64,000 nucleotides of DNA from Chitinophaga deserti (GTDB taxonomy: Bacteria; Bacteroidota; Bacteroidia; Chitinophagales; Chitinophagaceae): NCBI RefSeq assembly GCF_003149455.1, contig NZ_QFFK01000005.1:310001-374000 (forward strand). Reading direction: 5' to 3'. The position numbers and the translations under genes are program-made. This document shows, in pieces, positions 25,269 through 35,106 of this stretch. The notes under the pieces are model-generated. The model was not told the origin of the DNA. It did not search any database and was given only the letters and a program-made list of their open reading frames with translations. Each line of letters opens with the position of its first letter. The first letter of the stretch is position 1.

Positions 25269-27656
25269 ATGAAAAAGATCCTTGTACTCATGATGGTGCT
25301 GGGGAATTCGGCCCTGGCGCAACAGTCACCTCTCACACTCTGGTATTCCAAACCAGCCAACAGATGGGAGGAAGCGCTGCCCGTAGGCAATGGCCGCCTC
25401 GGCGCCATGGTTTACGGCCGTACCGGTAAGGAAATCCTCCAGGTGAATGAGGAAAGCGTATGGGCAGGCGTTAAATTCAATGATGCCAACGCCGATGCCG
25501 GTAAATACCTCGACACCATCCGCCGTCTTATCTTCGAAAACAAAAACGCGGAAGCTTTCGCTATTGCCGACAAACATTTCCTCGCTACCGATGGCGGTAA
25601 TCCCGCCCGCCCTGCCCGCAGCTTCCGTTCCAACCAAACGTTGATGAACGTGAACATCGACTATGGTTTCGGAGAAACAGAGCAGTACCGCCGCAGCCTG
25701 GAACTCGTTTCCGGCGTAGCACTTACCACATTCAGCGCCAACGGTGTAACATACAAACAGGAAGTGATCGCTTCCAATCCCGACAATATTATTGTTGTAC
25801 ATATCAGCGCTTCCAAACCGGGCGCTATCAATGCCGTGCTTTCCCTGACCCGGCCAGATCCCCGCGATACATCCATGCAGGTAAGGGACGCGAAGGTAAC
25901 CGCCGTTGGCCGGCAGCTTGTACTCGACGGACAAATCATCGATAAAAACGATAAAGAGAATAAAGGCCCCGAAGGTGCACATATGCGTTTTGCGGGCATC
26001 GTACAGGTTGTGCCTTCAGGTGGTACTGTTGCTGCAAAAAGCGGTACCATACATGTGAAAGGCGCCGGTGCGGTAACGCTCTATATTCAGGGCGCTACCA
26101 GCTATAATGCCGTGAAGCAGGACCTCGATCCCGGACCGGCAGTAGCTATGACCAAAGCACGCCGCCTGCTGACAGCTGCTGCGGCAAAATCATACGCAGC
26201 CATCAAAGCAAAGCATATCGCGGATTTCAGTCCCATCATGCAACGCGTTAGCCTTGACCTGGGCAATTCCCCCAATAGCGAACTGCCTACAGATGAAAGG
26301 CTGATGGCTGTGAAAAAGGGTGGTACGGATGTAGACCTTATGGAATTGTATTTCCAGTATGGCCGTTACCTGCTGCTGAGCAGCTCCCGCGGTCCGGGTG
26401 TATTGCCCGCCAACCTGCAGGGCATCTGGAACCAGCATATGGATGCGCCCTGGAATGCCGACTTCCATACCAACATCAACCTGCAGATGAACTACTGGCC
26501 TGCGGAAGTGACGAACCTGTCACTCACCACAGTCCCGCTGTTCGACTTTATGGACCGCCTCCGCCCCGAAGGGCGCATCACCGCTAAAAAGATGTACAAC
26601 GCCCGTGGCTGGGTGGTGCATCACTGCACAGATGCGTTTGGTAAAACCGGTGTGCAGAACGGCGTAGGCTGGGGTACCTTCCCTATGGGCGCCAGCTGGA
26701 TGTGCCTTCACTTCTGGGAACATTTCGCATTTACACTCGATTATAAATTCCTCCGCGAAAAAGCATATCCCCTCATGAAGGAACATGCCGAGTTTGTGGA
26801 AGATTATCTGATAAAAAGTCCGGAAGGTTACCTCGTTACCTCTCCCGCCAGCTCTCCCGAGAACCAGTTCGTTCACCCCGTTACCGGCAAGGCCACTGGT
26901 CTTACTTACGGGCCTACCATGGATAACCAGATCATCCGCGAGTTCCTTTCCAAATGCGTAGCCGCTGCACAGGCACTGCGTACCGACTCTGCCGATGTGG
27001 TGCGCTGGGAAGATATTATCCGCCAGTTACCACCTACCCGTACGGGGAAAGACGGCCGTATTCTCGAATGGATCGATGAATATGCAGAAGTGGAACCGGG
27101 GCACCGCCATATCTCTCATTTGTTTGGCCTGCACCCCGGTACACAGATTACGGAACAATCGCCCAGTCTTTTCGAAGGCGCCATGCGCACCCTTACGGGC
27201 AGGCTGGCTAAAGGCGGCGGGCATACGGGATGGAGCCGTGCATGGATCATCAACTTCTACGCCCGTCTTAAGCAGGCAGACAGTGTGTATAACAACATGC
27301 AGGCCCTGCTGGCCAAAAGCACCCTGCCCAACCTGTTCGATACCCACCCGCCCTTCCAGATCGATGGTAACTTCGGCGGAACGGCCGGTATCGCGGAAGC
27401 GCTGCTACAGAGCCACGGGGCTTATGTGGAACTGCTGCCCGCCTTACCTGCACAATGGAAAACGGGAAGTGTGACAGGGCTTTGTGCAAGAGGGGGCTTT
27501 GAACTGGATTTGACGTGGGCGGAAGGAAAGCTGACCGCCATCACGCTGCGCTCTACCACCGGACGGAATATTGTACTTAAATACGGACAGCATTTATTAC
27601 CGCTATCGGTTGAAAGAGGAAAAACCGTACAGGTTCCGGTAGAGCAGTTACTCTGA
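25269..27656 (+). CDS. Alpha-L-fucosidase, GH95
   Basis: 795 aa with signal peptide (KKILVLMMVLGNSALAQQ). N-terminal beta-sandwich beginning WYSKPANRWEEALPVGNGRLGAMVYGR, the classical GH95 opening. The (alpha/alpha)6 catalytic domain has HTNINLQMNYWPAE with Asn402 and Asn404, equivalent to the catalytic asparagines of AfcA (established knowledge), then SPASSPENQF with the likely catalytic Glu, and GHTGWSRAWIINFYARL. Inverting exo-enzymes of this family remove alpha-1,2-fucose or occasionally alpha-L-galactose. Start 25269 is chosen for the signal peptide. It heads a unit with a GH29 gene 19 nt downstream. Confidence 0.92.
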   Translation: MKKILVLMMVLGNSALAQQSPLTLWYSKPANRWEEALPVGNGRLGAMVYGRTGKEILQVNEESVWAGVKFNDANADAGKYLDTIRRLIFENKNAEAFAIADKHFLATDGGNPARPARSFRSNQTLMNVNIDYGFGETEQYRRSLELVSGVALTTFSANGVTYKQEVIASNPDNIIVVHISASKPGAINAVLSLTRPDPRDTSMQVRDAKVTAVGRQLVLDGQIIDKNDKENKGPEGAHMRFAGIVQVVPSGGTVAAKSGTIHVKGAGAVTLYIQGATSYNAVKQDLDPGPAVAMTKARRLLTAAAAKSYAAIKAKHIADFSPIMQRVSLDLGNSPNSELPTDERLMAVKKGGTDVDLMELYFQYGRYLLLSSSRGPGVLPANLQGIWNQHMDAPWNADFHTNINLQMNYWPAEVTNLSLTTVPLFDFMDRLRPEGRITAKKMYNARGWVVHHCTDAFGKTGVQNGVGWGTFPMGASWMCLHFWEHFAFTLDYKFLREKAYPLMKEHAEFVEDYLIKSPEGYLVTSPASSPENQFVHPVTGKATGLTYGPTMDNQIIREFLSKCVAAAQALRTDSADVVRWEDIIRQLPPTRTGKDGRILEWIDEYAEVEPGHRHISHLFGLHPGTQITEQSPSLFEGAMRTLTGRLAKGGGHTGWSRAWIINFYARLKQADSVYNNMQALLAKSTLPNLFDTHPPFQIDGNFGGTAGIAEALLQSHGAYVELLPALPAQWKTGSVTGLCARGGFELDLTWAEGKLTAITLRSTTGRNIVLKYGQHLLPLSVERGKTVQVPVEQLL

Positions 27657-27675
27657 CAAATAAACAAGCAAGTAT

Positions 27676-29145
27676 ATGATGAGAAAATGGCTGAAGCTCC
27701 TGGTATGGGCGCTGCTGCCCGCCACCGCTATGGCGCAGTATAAGCCCACGTGGGAATCGATCGACAGCAGGCCCGTTCCCGCATGGTTCGAGAATGCGAA
27801 ATTCGGGATCTTCATTCACTGGGGAGTGTATTCCGTACCCGCATGGGCACCGAAAGGGGTGTATTCCGAATGGTATCAGCAATGGCTGCAATCCGGTAAA
27901 ACTTATGGTAACGGACAGAACGGTACTACCGCCGTTCTCGATCATCACAACAAGGTATACGGAAAGGATTTCTCCTATTACCAGTTTGCCGACCTCTTCA
28001 AAGCAGAAGACTTTGACCCCGAGGCATGGGCCAAACTGTTTGAAAAATCAGGCGCCAAATACGTAGTACTCACTTCCAAGCACCACGATGGCTTTGCCCT
28101 CTGGCCCAGCAAGGAAGCCACCAAAGCCTTCGGGCGTCCCTGGAACGCGATGGACGCCGCTTCCAAACGCGACGTATTGGGCGACCTTACCGCTGCAGTG
28201 AAGAAAACACCGGTGAAAATGGGCTTCTACTATTCCCTCTACGAATGGTACAACCCCCTGTACTCCAGCGGGAAGTATAATGAATATGTGACCACACACA
28301 TGATCCCTCAGCTGAAAGACCTCGTGAACCGTTACAAGCCCGACATCGTTTGGCCTGATGGTGAGTGGGATCAGACAGACAGCACCTGGCAGTCGCTCGA
28401 CTTCCTCACCTGGCTGTACAACGAATCGCCCGTGAAAGAATCTGTTGTGATCAACGACCGCTGGGGTAAAGGCATCCGTCAGAAGCACGGTGGTTATTTC
28501 ACTACAGAATATGAAGTAGGTAAAACATTCACCAGGCCATGGGAAGAGTGCCGTGGTATGGGATACTCCTTCGGTTACAACCGTAACGAAGATATCGAGG
28601 ATTACAACAGCGCACAGTCGCTCATCTACCTCCTGCTCGATATTGTGAGCGGTGGCGGTAACCTTCTGCTCGATATCGGGCCGGATGCGCATGGCAAGAT
28701 TCCCCCCATTATGCAGGAACGTTTACTGCAGATCGGCAAATGGCTCGACATTAACGGCGAAGCCATCTACGACACCCGTGCCTGGAAAACACCCGCACAG
28801 TGGACGGCCGGCAACCGCGAGCAGCCCAAGCATACTGGTTATGTAAGTGCAGAAGTACTGCTGAAGCAAACCGTAGACCCCGCACCGGGTTATGCCCGCA
28901 AGGAGCTCTTCTTCACCCGTAAGGGCGATGTGGTGTACGCCATTGCTCCGGTAATGCCTGTTGGCACACTGGACATCAACGGCGTAACACCGGCTGCAGG
29001 CACCACTGTACAGCTGCTGGGGCACCCCGGCAGCCTGAAGTGGACCAAAACCGCGAAAGGCATCCGCGTTACCGTACCGAAGCTTTCTGCAAAGGAAACG
29101 CCCGGAGAATACGCCTGGACGTTTAAGGTTACCAAAGCCAGTTAA
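27676..29145 (+). CDS. Alpha-L-fucosidase, GH29 (second copy)
   Basis: 489 aa, signal peptide ending ATAMAQ. GH29 barrel: KFGIFIHWGVYSVPAWAPKGVYSEWY and VVLTSKHHDGFALWPS; the nucleophile is probably Asp228 in DIVWPDGEWDQ, where Trp-Pro replaces the more usual Trp-Phe/Thr. GGGNLLLDIGPDAHGKIP is conserved near the barrel end, followed by a C-terminal beta domain. It is co-directional with the GH95 gene and differs substantially from the GH29 at 12118, suggesting different linkage preferences. Confidence 0.92.
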   Translation: MMRKWLKLLVWALLPATAMAQYKPTWESIDSRPVPAWFENAKFGIFIHWGVYSVPAWAPKGVYSEWYQQWLQSGKTYGNGQNGTTAVLDHHNKVYGKDFSYYQFADLFKAEDFDPEAWAKLFEKSGAKYVVLTSKHHDGFALWPSKEATKAFGRPWNAMDAASKRDVLGDLTAAVKKTPVKMGFYYSLYEWYNPLYSSGKYNEYVTTHMIPQLKDLVNRYKPDIVWPDGEWDQTDSTWQSLDFLTWLYNESPVKESVVINDRWGKGIRQKHGGYFTTEYEVGKTFTRPWEECRGMGYSFGYNRNEDIEDYNSAQSLIYLLLDIVSGGGNLLLDIGPDAHGKIPPIMQERLLQIGKWLDINGEAIYDTRAWKTPAQWTAGNREQPKHTGYVSAEVLLKQTVDPAPGYARKELFFTRKGDVVYAIAPVMPVGTLDINGVTPAAGTTVQLLGHPGSLKWTKTAKGIRVTVPKLSAKETPGEYAWTFKVTKAS

Positions 29146-29163
29146 TTGATAATGAAGTATTTA

Positions 29164-29194
29164 AGTCGGACGGGTAACCGCCCGGCTTTTTTTT
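29164..29194 (+). terminator. Terminator after the GH95-GH29 unit
   Basis: A short GC stem around CGGG (29171-29174) and CCCG (29181-29184) is followed by eight T. The stem is imperfect. Confidence 0.6.
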
Positions 29195-29281
29195 ATTTAT
29201 ATTTTTAACTGTAGAATTAACAATTAAAAATTTGTTGCTATCTTGACAAACTAATCCACTTCACGTTATACTGATACTAAT

Positions 29282-30925
29282 ATGAATCACAAACTTTTAC
29301 CGTACGACTACATCGTATTTGCGATTTACTTCGTAATTGTGGCCGGTTACGGTTATTACATTTACCAAAGAAAGAAGAAGGCGCATGCCGACACGAAAGA
29401 CTTTTTCCTTGCCGAAGGCTCGCTGACCTGGTGGGCTATTGGCGCATCCCTTATTGCCTCTAACATTTCTGCCGAGCAGTTTATCGGTATGAGCGGCTCC
29501 GGCTTTAAAATGGGCCTGGCCATTTCTACTTACGAATGGATGGCCGCTGCCACGCTGCTGGTAGTTGCGGTCTTCTTCCTGCCGGTTTATCTCAAGAACA
29601 AGATTTACACGATGCCGCAGTTCCTAAGCCAGCGGTATAACGGAACGGTGGCCACTATCATGGCAGTGTTCTGGCTGTTGCTGTATGTGTTCGTGAATCT
29701 TACTTCCATCCTGTACCTCGGTGCCCTCGCGGTATCCACCATCTCCGGCTTCAGCTTTACGGCCTGTATGATCGGGCTGGCGGTATTTGCCATCATCATT
29801 ACGCTGGGTGGTATGAAGGTGATCGGTTTTACGGATGTGATCCAGGTGTTCTTCCTCATCCTTGGTGGTCTCGCTACTACTTACCTCGCACTCAACCTCG
29901 TATCTAACCACTTCGGCGGTGTGCTCGATGGCGGAAATACGCTGAATGGTATGTGGGACGGGTTAGGATTACTACGGCAAAAAGCGCCGGAGCATTTCCA
30001 TATGATATTTGAAAAAGACAATCCGAACTATAAAGACCTTCCGGGTCTGGCAGTACTCATCGGTGGTATGTGGATCGTGAACCTCAACTACTGGGGTTGC
30101 AACCAGTACATCACACAACGTGCGCTGGGTGCCGATCTGAAGACCGCACGCAACGGCCTGCTCTTTGCCGGTTTCCTGAAACTGCTCATGCCCATCATCG
30201 TAGTACTGCCCGGTATCGCAACCTATGTACTGTGGAAGAACGGTATGTTCCAGCAGGAAATGCAGGTGGTGGTAGATGGTGTGGCACAGGTGAAGCCCGA
30301 CCATGCTTATCCCATCCTCCTCAATCTGCTGCCTGCAGGCCTGAAAGGCTTGTCATTCGCGGCACTCACCGCTGCCATCGTGGCTTCCCTCGCTGGTAAA
30401 GCCAACAGTATCGCCACCATCTTTACACTGGATATTTACAAGAAACACTTCAAGAAAGAAGCTTCTGAAGGTGAGCAGGTGAATGTTGGCCGTATTGCCA
30501 TCATCGTATCCTGCATCATTGCCGCTATCGTAGCACCCGCACTGGGCAACCTCGATCAGGCGTTCCAGTTTATCCAGGAGTATACCGGCTTCATTTCTCC
30601 GGGTGTATTCGCCATCTTCATCATGGGCTTCTTCTGGAAGCGTACCACTGCCGCGGCTGCACTGGCTGGCGCTGCACTGGCCATCCCGCTGTCGGTAGCC
30701 CTCATGTTCATCTTCCCCGACCTGCCGTTCATCAACCGTATGGGCTGGGTGTTTGTGATCATCGTGGCAGTGATGGTGATCATCAGTCTGATGGACCCAA
30801 AAAGCAAAAACAATCCCAAAGCGCTCGATATCGATACCTCTATGTTCAAGCTCGCTCCCGGCTTTACGGTGGGTGCGATCATCATCTGCGGTATCCTGGC
30901 GGCTTTGTACACAATTTTCTGGTAG
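29282..30925 (+). CDS. Sodium/sugar symporter, SSS family (SGLT-like)
   Basis: 547 aa polytopic membrane protein with about 14 hydrophobic segments, from YIVFAIYFVIVAGYGYYIY to the final FTVGAIIICGILAALYTIFW. SGLT-type motifs include DFFLAEGSLTWWAIGASLIASNISAEQFIGMSG and NLNYWGCNQYITQRALGA. It probably imports a monosaccharide with Na+. Being directly upstream of xylB-xylA, D-xylose is the likeliest substrate (inference). The start follows the terminator of the fucosidase unit by about 90 nt. Confidence 0.88.
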   Translation: MNHKLLPYDYIVFAIYFVIVAGYGYYIYQRKKKAHADTKDFFLAEGSLTWWAIGASLIASNISAEQFIGMSGSGFKMGLAISTYEWMAAATLLVVAVFFLPVYLKNKIYTMPQFLSQRYNGTVATIMAVFWLLLYVFVNLTSILYLGALAVSTISGFSFTACMIGLAVFAIIITLGGMKVIGFTDVIQVFFLILGGLATTYLALNLVSNHFGGVLDGGNTLNGMWDGLGLLRQKAPEHFHMIFEKDNPNYKDLPGLAVLIGGMWIVNLNYWGCNQYITQRALGADLKTARNGLLFAGFLKLLMPIIVVLPGIATYVLWKNGMFQQEMQVVVDGVAQVKPDHAYPILLNLLPAGLKGLSFAALTAAIVASLAGKANSIATIFTLDIYKKHFKKEASEGEQVNVGRIAIIVSCIIAAIVAPALGNLDQAFQFIQEYTGFISPGVFAIFIMGFFWKRTTAAAALAGAALAIPLSVALMFIFPDLPFINRMGWVFVIIVAVMVIISLMDPKSKNNPKALDIDTSMFKLAPGFTVGAIIICGILAALYTIFW

Positions 30926-30962
30926 TATTTACCAATAGCATCTTTTTCCCACGTCTGCGAAT

Positions 30963-32453
30963 ATGTCATTTTTACTAGGTTACGATATTGGATCTTCTTC
31001 CATCAAGGCAGCGCTGCTCGATGCATCGAGCGGGCGCTGCCTTGCTACTGCCACCGGCTCCGACGAAGAGCTGCGCATCCGTGTTCCCAAGCCCGGCTTT
31101 GCCGAACAGGACCCGGAAATGTGGTGGGAAGAAGTAGTGAAAGCCACCAGCCGCCTGCAGCAACAGCATCCCTTCGATGCCACTGCCGTTAAAGGCATCG
31201 GTATTGCTTACCAGATGCACGGGCTGGTGTGTGTGGATGAAAAGCTCGCCGTACTGCGGCCTTCCATCATCTGGTGCGATTCCCGCGCTGTACAAACGGG
31301 AGACGAAGCTGCGAAGCAATTGGGCAGTGATTACACCCTGCCGCACCTGCTCAATTCTCCCGGTAACTTTACCGCCTCCAAGCTGCGGTGGGTTCAGCAA
31401 CACGAACCTGAGGTGTATGCGAAGATCCGGCACATCATGCTGCCGGGCGATTTCATCGCCATGCGCCTCACCGGTGTACCGGCCACTACATTGTCCGGCC
31501 TTTCAGAAGGCATCTTCTGGGACTTTGCAGCGGGCAAGGTGTCGGATAAACTGTTGCAGTTGTATGGCATCGATCCCTCGCTGCTATCGCCCATAGTGCC
31601 CACATTCGGGGAGCAGGGGCGTGTTACGAAACAGGCTGCAGCATTGCTTGGGTTGAAAGAAGGAACACCGGTTACTTACCGTGCCGGAGACCAGCCTAAC
31701 AATGCCTTTTCACTGAATGTGCTGCAACCCGGAGAAGCCGCTACCACTGCGGGCACTTCCGGAGTGGTATATGCCGTGGGCAGTGAGCCGGCGTATGATG
31801 CAGAGAGCCGTGTAAACACCTTTATCCATGTGAACAATACAGCTGAAGAAAAGCGTAACGGCGTGCTCATGTGCCTCAATGGCACGGGCATCCTCAACAG
31901 CTGGCTGCGGCAGGTATCGGGCGGTATACCGTATGATAAGATGAACGGGTTGGCAGAACAGGCACCTCCCGGTGCGGAAGGGCTGCGGGTGTTTCCGTTT
32001 GGGAATGGGGCGGAAAGGATACTGGCCAACCGGCTCCCCGGCGCCAGTGTACAGGGCCTCGATTTCGGGATACATTCACAGGGGCACTTACTCCGTGCAG
32101 GTCAGGAAGGTATCGTGTTCGCTCTCGCTTACGGGATGGACATCATGCGCGAAATGGGACTTAGCTTCAAACGCGTTCGCGCAGGTAAGGCTAATATGTT
32201 CCTCAGTCCGCTTTTCCGCGAGGCATTCGCAAATACAACCGGTGCTGAAATTGAATTATATAATACCGACGGAGCGCAGGGCGCGGCAAGAGGAGCAGGC
32301 GTTGGGGCAGGGGTTTTCTCTTCCTTTAAGGAAGCCTTCCGGGGGATGGACTTACTCGAAGCCATTGCACCGGATGCCCGTGTACAGAGCGCTTACCAGG
32401 AGGCTTATGCCGATTGGAAGATCAAACTTCAGCAAATATTATCGAACCGATAA
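30963..32453 (+). CDS. xylB: Xylulokinase XylB
   Basis: 496 aa FGGY-family carbohydrate kinase phosphorylating D-xylulose. N-terminal ATP-binding motif LLGYDIGSSSIKAALLDASSGR; substrate segment YQMHGLVCVDE with WCDSRA; second domain AGDQPNNAFSLNVLQPGEAATTAGTSGVVYAVG. The identity is supported by the adjacent xylose isomerase gene 12 nt downstream. Confidence 0.92.
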   Translation: MSFLLGYDIGSSSIKAALLDASSGRCLATATGSDEELRIRVPKPGFAEQDPEMWWEEVVKATSRLQQQHPFDATAVKGIGIAYQMHGLVCVDEKLAVLRPSIIWCDSRAVQTGDEAAKQLGSDYTLPHLLNSPGNFTASKLRWVQQHEPEVYAKIRHIMLPGDFIAMRLTGVPATTLSGLSEGIFWDFAAGKVSDKLLQLYGIDPSLLSPIVPTFGEQGRVTKQAAALLGLKEGTPVTYRAGDQPNNAFSLNVLQPGEAATTAGTSGVVYAVGSEPAYDAESRVNTFIHVNNTAEEKRNGVLMCLNGTGILNSWLRQVSGGIPYDKMNGLAEQAPPGAEGLRVFPFGNGAERILANRLPGASVQGLDFGIHSQGHLLRAGQEGIVFALAYGMDIMREMGLSFKRVRAGKANMFLSPLFREAFANTTGAEIELYNTDGAQGAARGAGVGAGVFSSFKEAFRGMDLLEAIAPDARVQSAYQEAYADWKIKLQQILSNR

Positions 32454-32465
32454 AACTCATATTCC

Positions 32466-33794
32466 ATGCAGATCATTACAGGAAACAAAACGTATTTTCC
32501 CAATGTGGGGGCAGTGAAATTCGAAGGCCCCAAATCCGACAATCCTTTTGCGTACAAATGGTACGATGAGAATGCTACCATCAATGGCAAAACACTCCGC
32601 GAGCTGTTCAAGTTTGCCGTAAGCTACTGGCATACCTTCTGCGGCACCGGCGGCGATCCATTCGGCCCTGGTACCAAAGCGTTTCCCTGGCTTACCGCCA
32701 GCGATCCCATCCAGCAGGCGAAAGATAAGATGGATGCAGCGTTTGAGTTCATCACCAAACTGGGTGTTCCTTACTATTGCTTCCACGATATCGACCTTAT
32801 CGACGAAGGCTCCAGCATCGCTGAGTATGAAAAGCACATGCAGGCGATCGTTGATTATGCAAAAGAAAAACAAAAAGCCAGCGGCGTGAAACTGCTCTGG
32901 GGTACCGCTAATGTGTTCAGCAATCCGCGTTACATGAACGGCGCTTCCACGAACCCCGACTTTTCTGTGGTAGCCTACGCAGGCACACAGGTGAAGAACG
33001 CCCTCGATGCCACGATAGCTCTCGGTGGTGAAAACTACGTATTCTGGGGCGGCCGTGAGGGTTATATGACGCTGCTGAATACCGACATGAAACGTGAGCT
33101 GGACCACCTCGGCCGCTTCCTCACCATGGCGCGCGACTATGCACGGAAACAGGGCTTCAAGGGTACCTTCTTCATCGAACCCAAACCCTGTGAGCCTACC
33201 AAACATCAATACGATTACGACAGTGCCACAGTGATCGGTTTCCTCCGTGAGTATGGCCTTGATAAAGACTTTAAGCTGAACATCGAAGTGAACCACGCCA
33301 CCCTCGCCGGCCATACCTTCCAGCATGAGCTGCAGGTAGCGGCAGATGCGGGTATGCTGGGCAGCATCGATGCCAACCGCGGCGATTACCAGAACGGATG
33401 GGATACCGACCAGTTCCCCATGAACCTCAACGAGCTGGTGGAAACCATGCTGGTGATCCTTGAAGCAGGCGGCTTTGCCGGCGGCGGTGTGAACTTCGAC
33501 GCTAAGGCACGCCGCAACTCTACTGATCTGGAAGACATCTTCCATGCACACATCGGTGGTATGGATGCATTTGCACGCGCCGCCTTTGTGGCCGACCGTA
33601 TGCTGCGCGAATCACCTTACCGCCAGTTCCGTAAAGACCGCTACGCTTCTTTCGACGCTGGTAAAGGGCAGGAATTCGAAACCGGCAAGCTTAGCCTCGA
33701 AGATCTGCGCTCCTTTGCCATTGCTAATGGTGAGCCAAAACAAACAAGCGGCCGTCAGGAATGGCTGGAAAACATCATCAATCAGTATATTTAG
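32466..33794 (+). CDS. xylA: Xylose isomerase XylA
   Basis: 442 aa, the longer class II type. Interconverts D-xylose and D-xylulose in the cytoplasm. Catalytic histidine in FCFHDIDL-like [13 protein letters not shown], metal ligands in [18 protein letters not shown] and [18 protein letters not shown], and the WGGREGY segment. Forms an operon with the symporter, xylB and the epimerase gene. There is no visible XylR within the operon. Confidence 0.95.
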   Translation: MQIITGNKTYFPNVGAVKFEGPKSDNPFAYKWYDENATINGKTLRELFKFAVSYWHTFCGTGGDPFGPGTKAFPWLTASDPIQQAKDKMDAAFEFITKLGVPYYCFHDIDLIDEGSSIAEYEKHMQAIVDYAKEKQKASGVKLLWGTANVFSNPRYMNGASTNPDFSVVAYAGTQVKNALDATIALGGENYVFWGGREGYMTLLNTDMKRELDHLGRFLTMARDYARKQGFKGTFFIEPKPCEPTKHQYDYDSATVIGFLREYGLDKDFKLNIEVNHATLAGHTFQHELQVAADAGMLGSIDANRGDYQNGWDTDQFPMNLNELVETMLVILEAGGFAGGGVNFDAKARRNSTDLEDIFHAHIGGMDAFARAAFVADRMLRESPYRQFRKDRYASFDAGKGQEFETGKLSLEDLRSFAIANGEPKQTSGRQEWLENIINQYI

Positions 33795-33808
33795 GGCAAA
33801 ATCGAAGC

Positions 33809-34744
33809 ATGGCATTCAGTATATCGCATAAAGAAGAGAACGGCTTTTCCATTATCGCACTGCAGGACGATGCAGGGGCGGAAGTACAGATCATCCCCAA
33901 CTATGGCGCCCTGCTGCACGCATTCAGCGTGCCTCACGGCACCGGCTCCCTCAACCTCATCGACAGCTACGCCAGCGTGGCGGACCTGCAGGCGGGTGTT
34001 CTGGGCAGCTTCAAGAGCGTAAAGCTCAGTCCGTTTGCGTGCCGTATTAAAGACGGTACGTACAACTGGCAGGGGAAGGATTATACCATCCGCAAATCAC
34101 CCATCCACGGCCTGCTGTTCGATCAGGCTTTTTCCCTCATAAAGGAAGAGGCAACAGACAGCTTTGCGGAAATCTCCCTCGAGCATCACTATAATGGTGA
34201 TGATCCCGGATATCCGTTCCCTTACCGTTGCGAAGTACAATACCGCCTGCTGCCGGAGCAAACCCTCCAGGTTACCACGGCAGTTTTTAACCTGCATAAT
34301 GCTCCCATCCCCCTGATGGATGGCTGGCACCCGTATTTTACCACCGGTACCCCGGTAGATAAACTGGAACTGCAGTTTACCAGCACCTCCATCGTGGAGT
34401 TCGATGAAAAGCTCATCCCTACGGGTAAGGTGCTGCCGTTTACGGAGTTTAATGCCGGTAAAAGCATGAACGGGGTAAGCCTCGATAACTCTTTTATGCT
34501 GGATTTTGAAGCGCCTGCACCTTTGTGTACGCTTACGGACCCGGAAAAGAAGATCCGTATCGAGTTCTATCCCGATAAAAGCTATCCCGTGCTGCAGGTG
34601 TATACCCCGCCGCACCGGAACAGCATCGCCGTAGAGAACCTGACCGGAGCTCCTAACGCCTTTAATAATGGAATGGGACTGGTAACGGTGGAAGCGGGTA
34701 CAAGTGTCATTTTTCAGACGGCGTTGAAGATCAGCGGGCTCTAA
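33809..34744 (+). CDS. Aldose 1-epimerase family protein
   Basis: 311 aa. Galactose-mutarotase-like beta-sandwich: VQIIPNYGALLHAFSV near the N-terminus, FACRIKDGTYNWQGKDYTI, the active-site strand SPIHGLLFDQAF with a conserved His, WHPYFT with the second His, and a Glu near the C-terminus (AVENLTGAPNAFNNG). Interconverts sugar anomers, which would speed entry of xylose into XylA. Start 33809 lies 14 nt after the xylA stop; the upstream in-frame ATG at 33761 lies inside xylA. Confidence 0.85.
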   Translation: MAFSISHKEENGFSIIALQDDAGAEVQIIPNYGALLHAFSVPHGTGSLNLIDSYASVADLQAGVLGSFKSVKLSPFACRIKDGTYNWQGKDYTIRKSPIHGLLFDQAFSLIKEEATDSFAEISLEHHYNGDDPGYPFPYRCEVQYRLLPEQTLQVTTAVFNLHNAPIPLMDGWHPYFTTGTPVDKLELQFTSTSIVEFDEKLIPTGKVLPFTEFNAGKSMNGVSLDNSFMLDFEAPAPLCTLTDPEKKIRIEFYPDKSYPVLQVYTPPHRNSIAVENLTGAPNAFNNGMGLVTVEAGTSVIFQTALKISGL

Positions 34745-34814
34745 TTGCTGTTTGGCACAGACTTTGGATTTATGGCATAACCCCTTCATTGTTTAACATG
34801 TAAATTGTCATGCC

Positions 34815-35000
34815 ATGGACATCCTGATGATCAAGGACCGGTGGAGCGAGATCAAGTCTAAGCTGAAACAGCTGTTTGCAGACCTCACGGAAACGGATCT
34901 CTCCTATGAGCAGGGGAAAGACGACCGCCTCATCCGCCAGATTCAAATCAAACTCGGTATAACGAGGGATGAGGTCATATCACTGATCCGCTCCCTTTAA
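34815..35000 (+). CDS. CsbD-like stress protein
   Basis: 61 aa, hydrophilic and mostly helical. The pattern DRWSEIKSKLKQLFADLTETDLSYEQGKDDRLIRQIQIKLGITRDEVISLI matches the CsbD/YjbJ family (W-xEIKGKLKQ...LT..DL...GK.D.L.GrlQ..lG). These small proteins are general-stress-induced and of uncertain function. It stands alone between the xyl operon and a strong terminator. Confidence 0.82.
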   Translation: MDILMIKDRWSEIKSKLKQLFADLTETDLSYEQGKDDRLIRQIQIKLGITRDEVISLIRSL

Positions 35001-35014
35001 CCAACGAAACTGCC

Positions 35015-35055
35015 GCAATTCCCGGGGAAGCGATTCCTTCGGGAATTGCTTTTTT
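35015..35055 (+). terminator. Terminator of the CsbD-like gene
   Basis: GCAATTCCCG (35015-35024) pairs with CGGGAATTGC (35040-35049), followed by six T. Confidence 0.85.
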
Positions 35056-35106
35056 ATATTACATTCGTGTCATAACTATTTACCGGACGCAAATGTTAGA
35101 ATTGAT

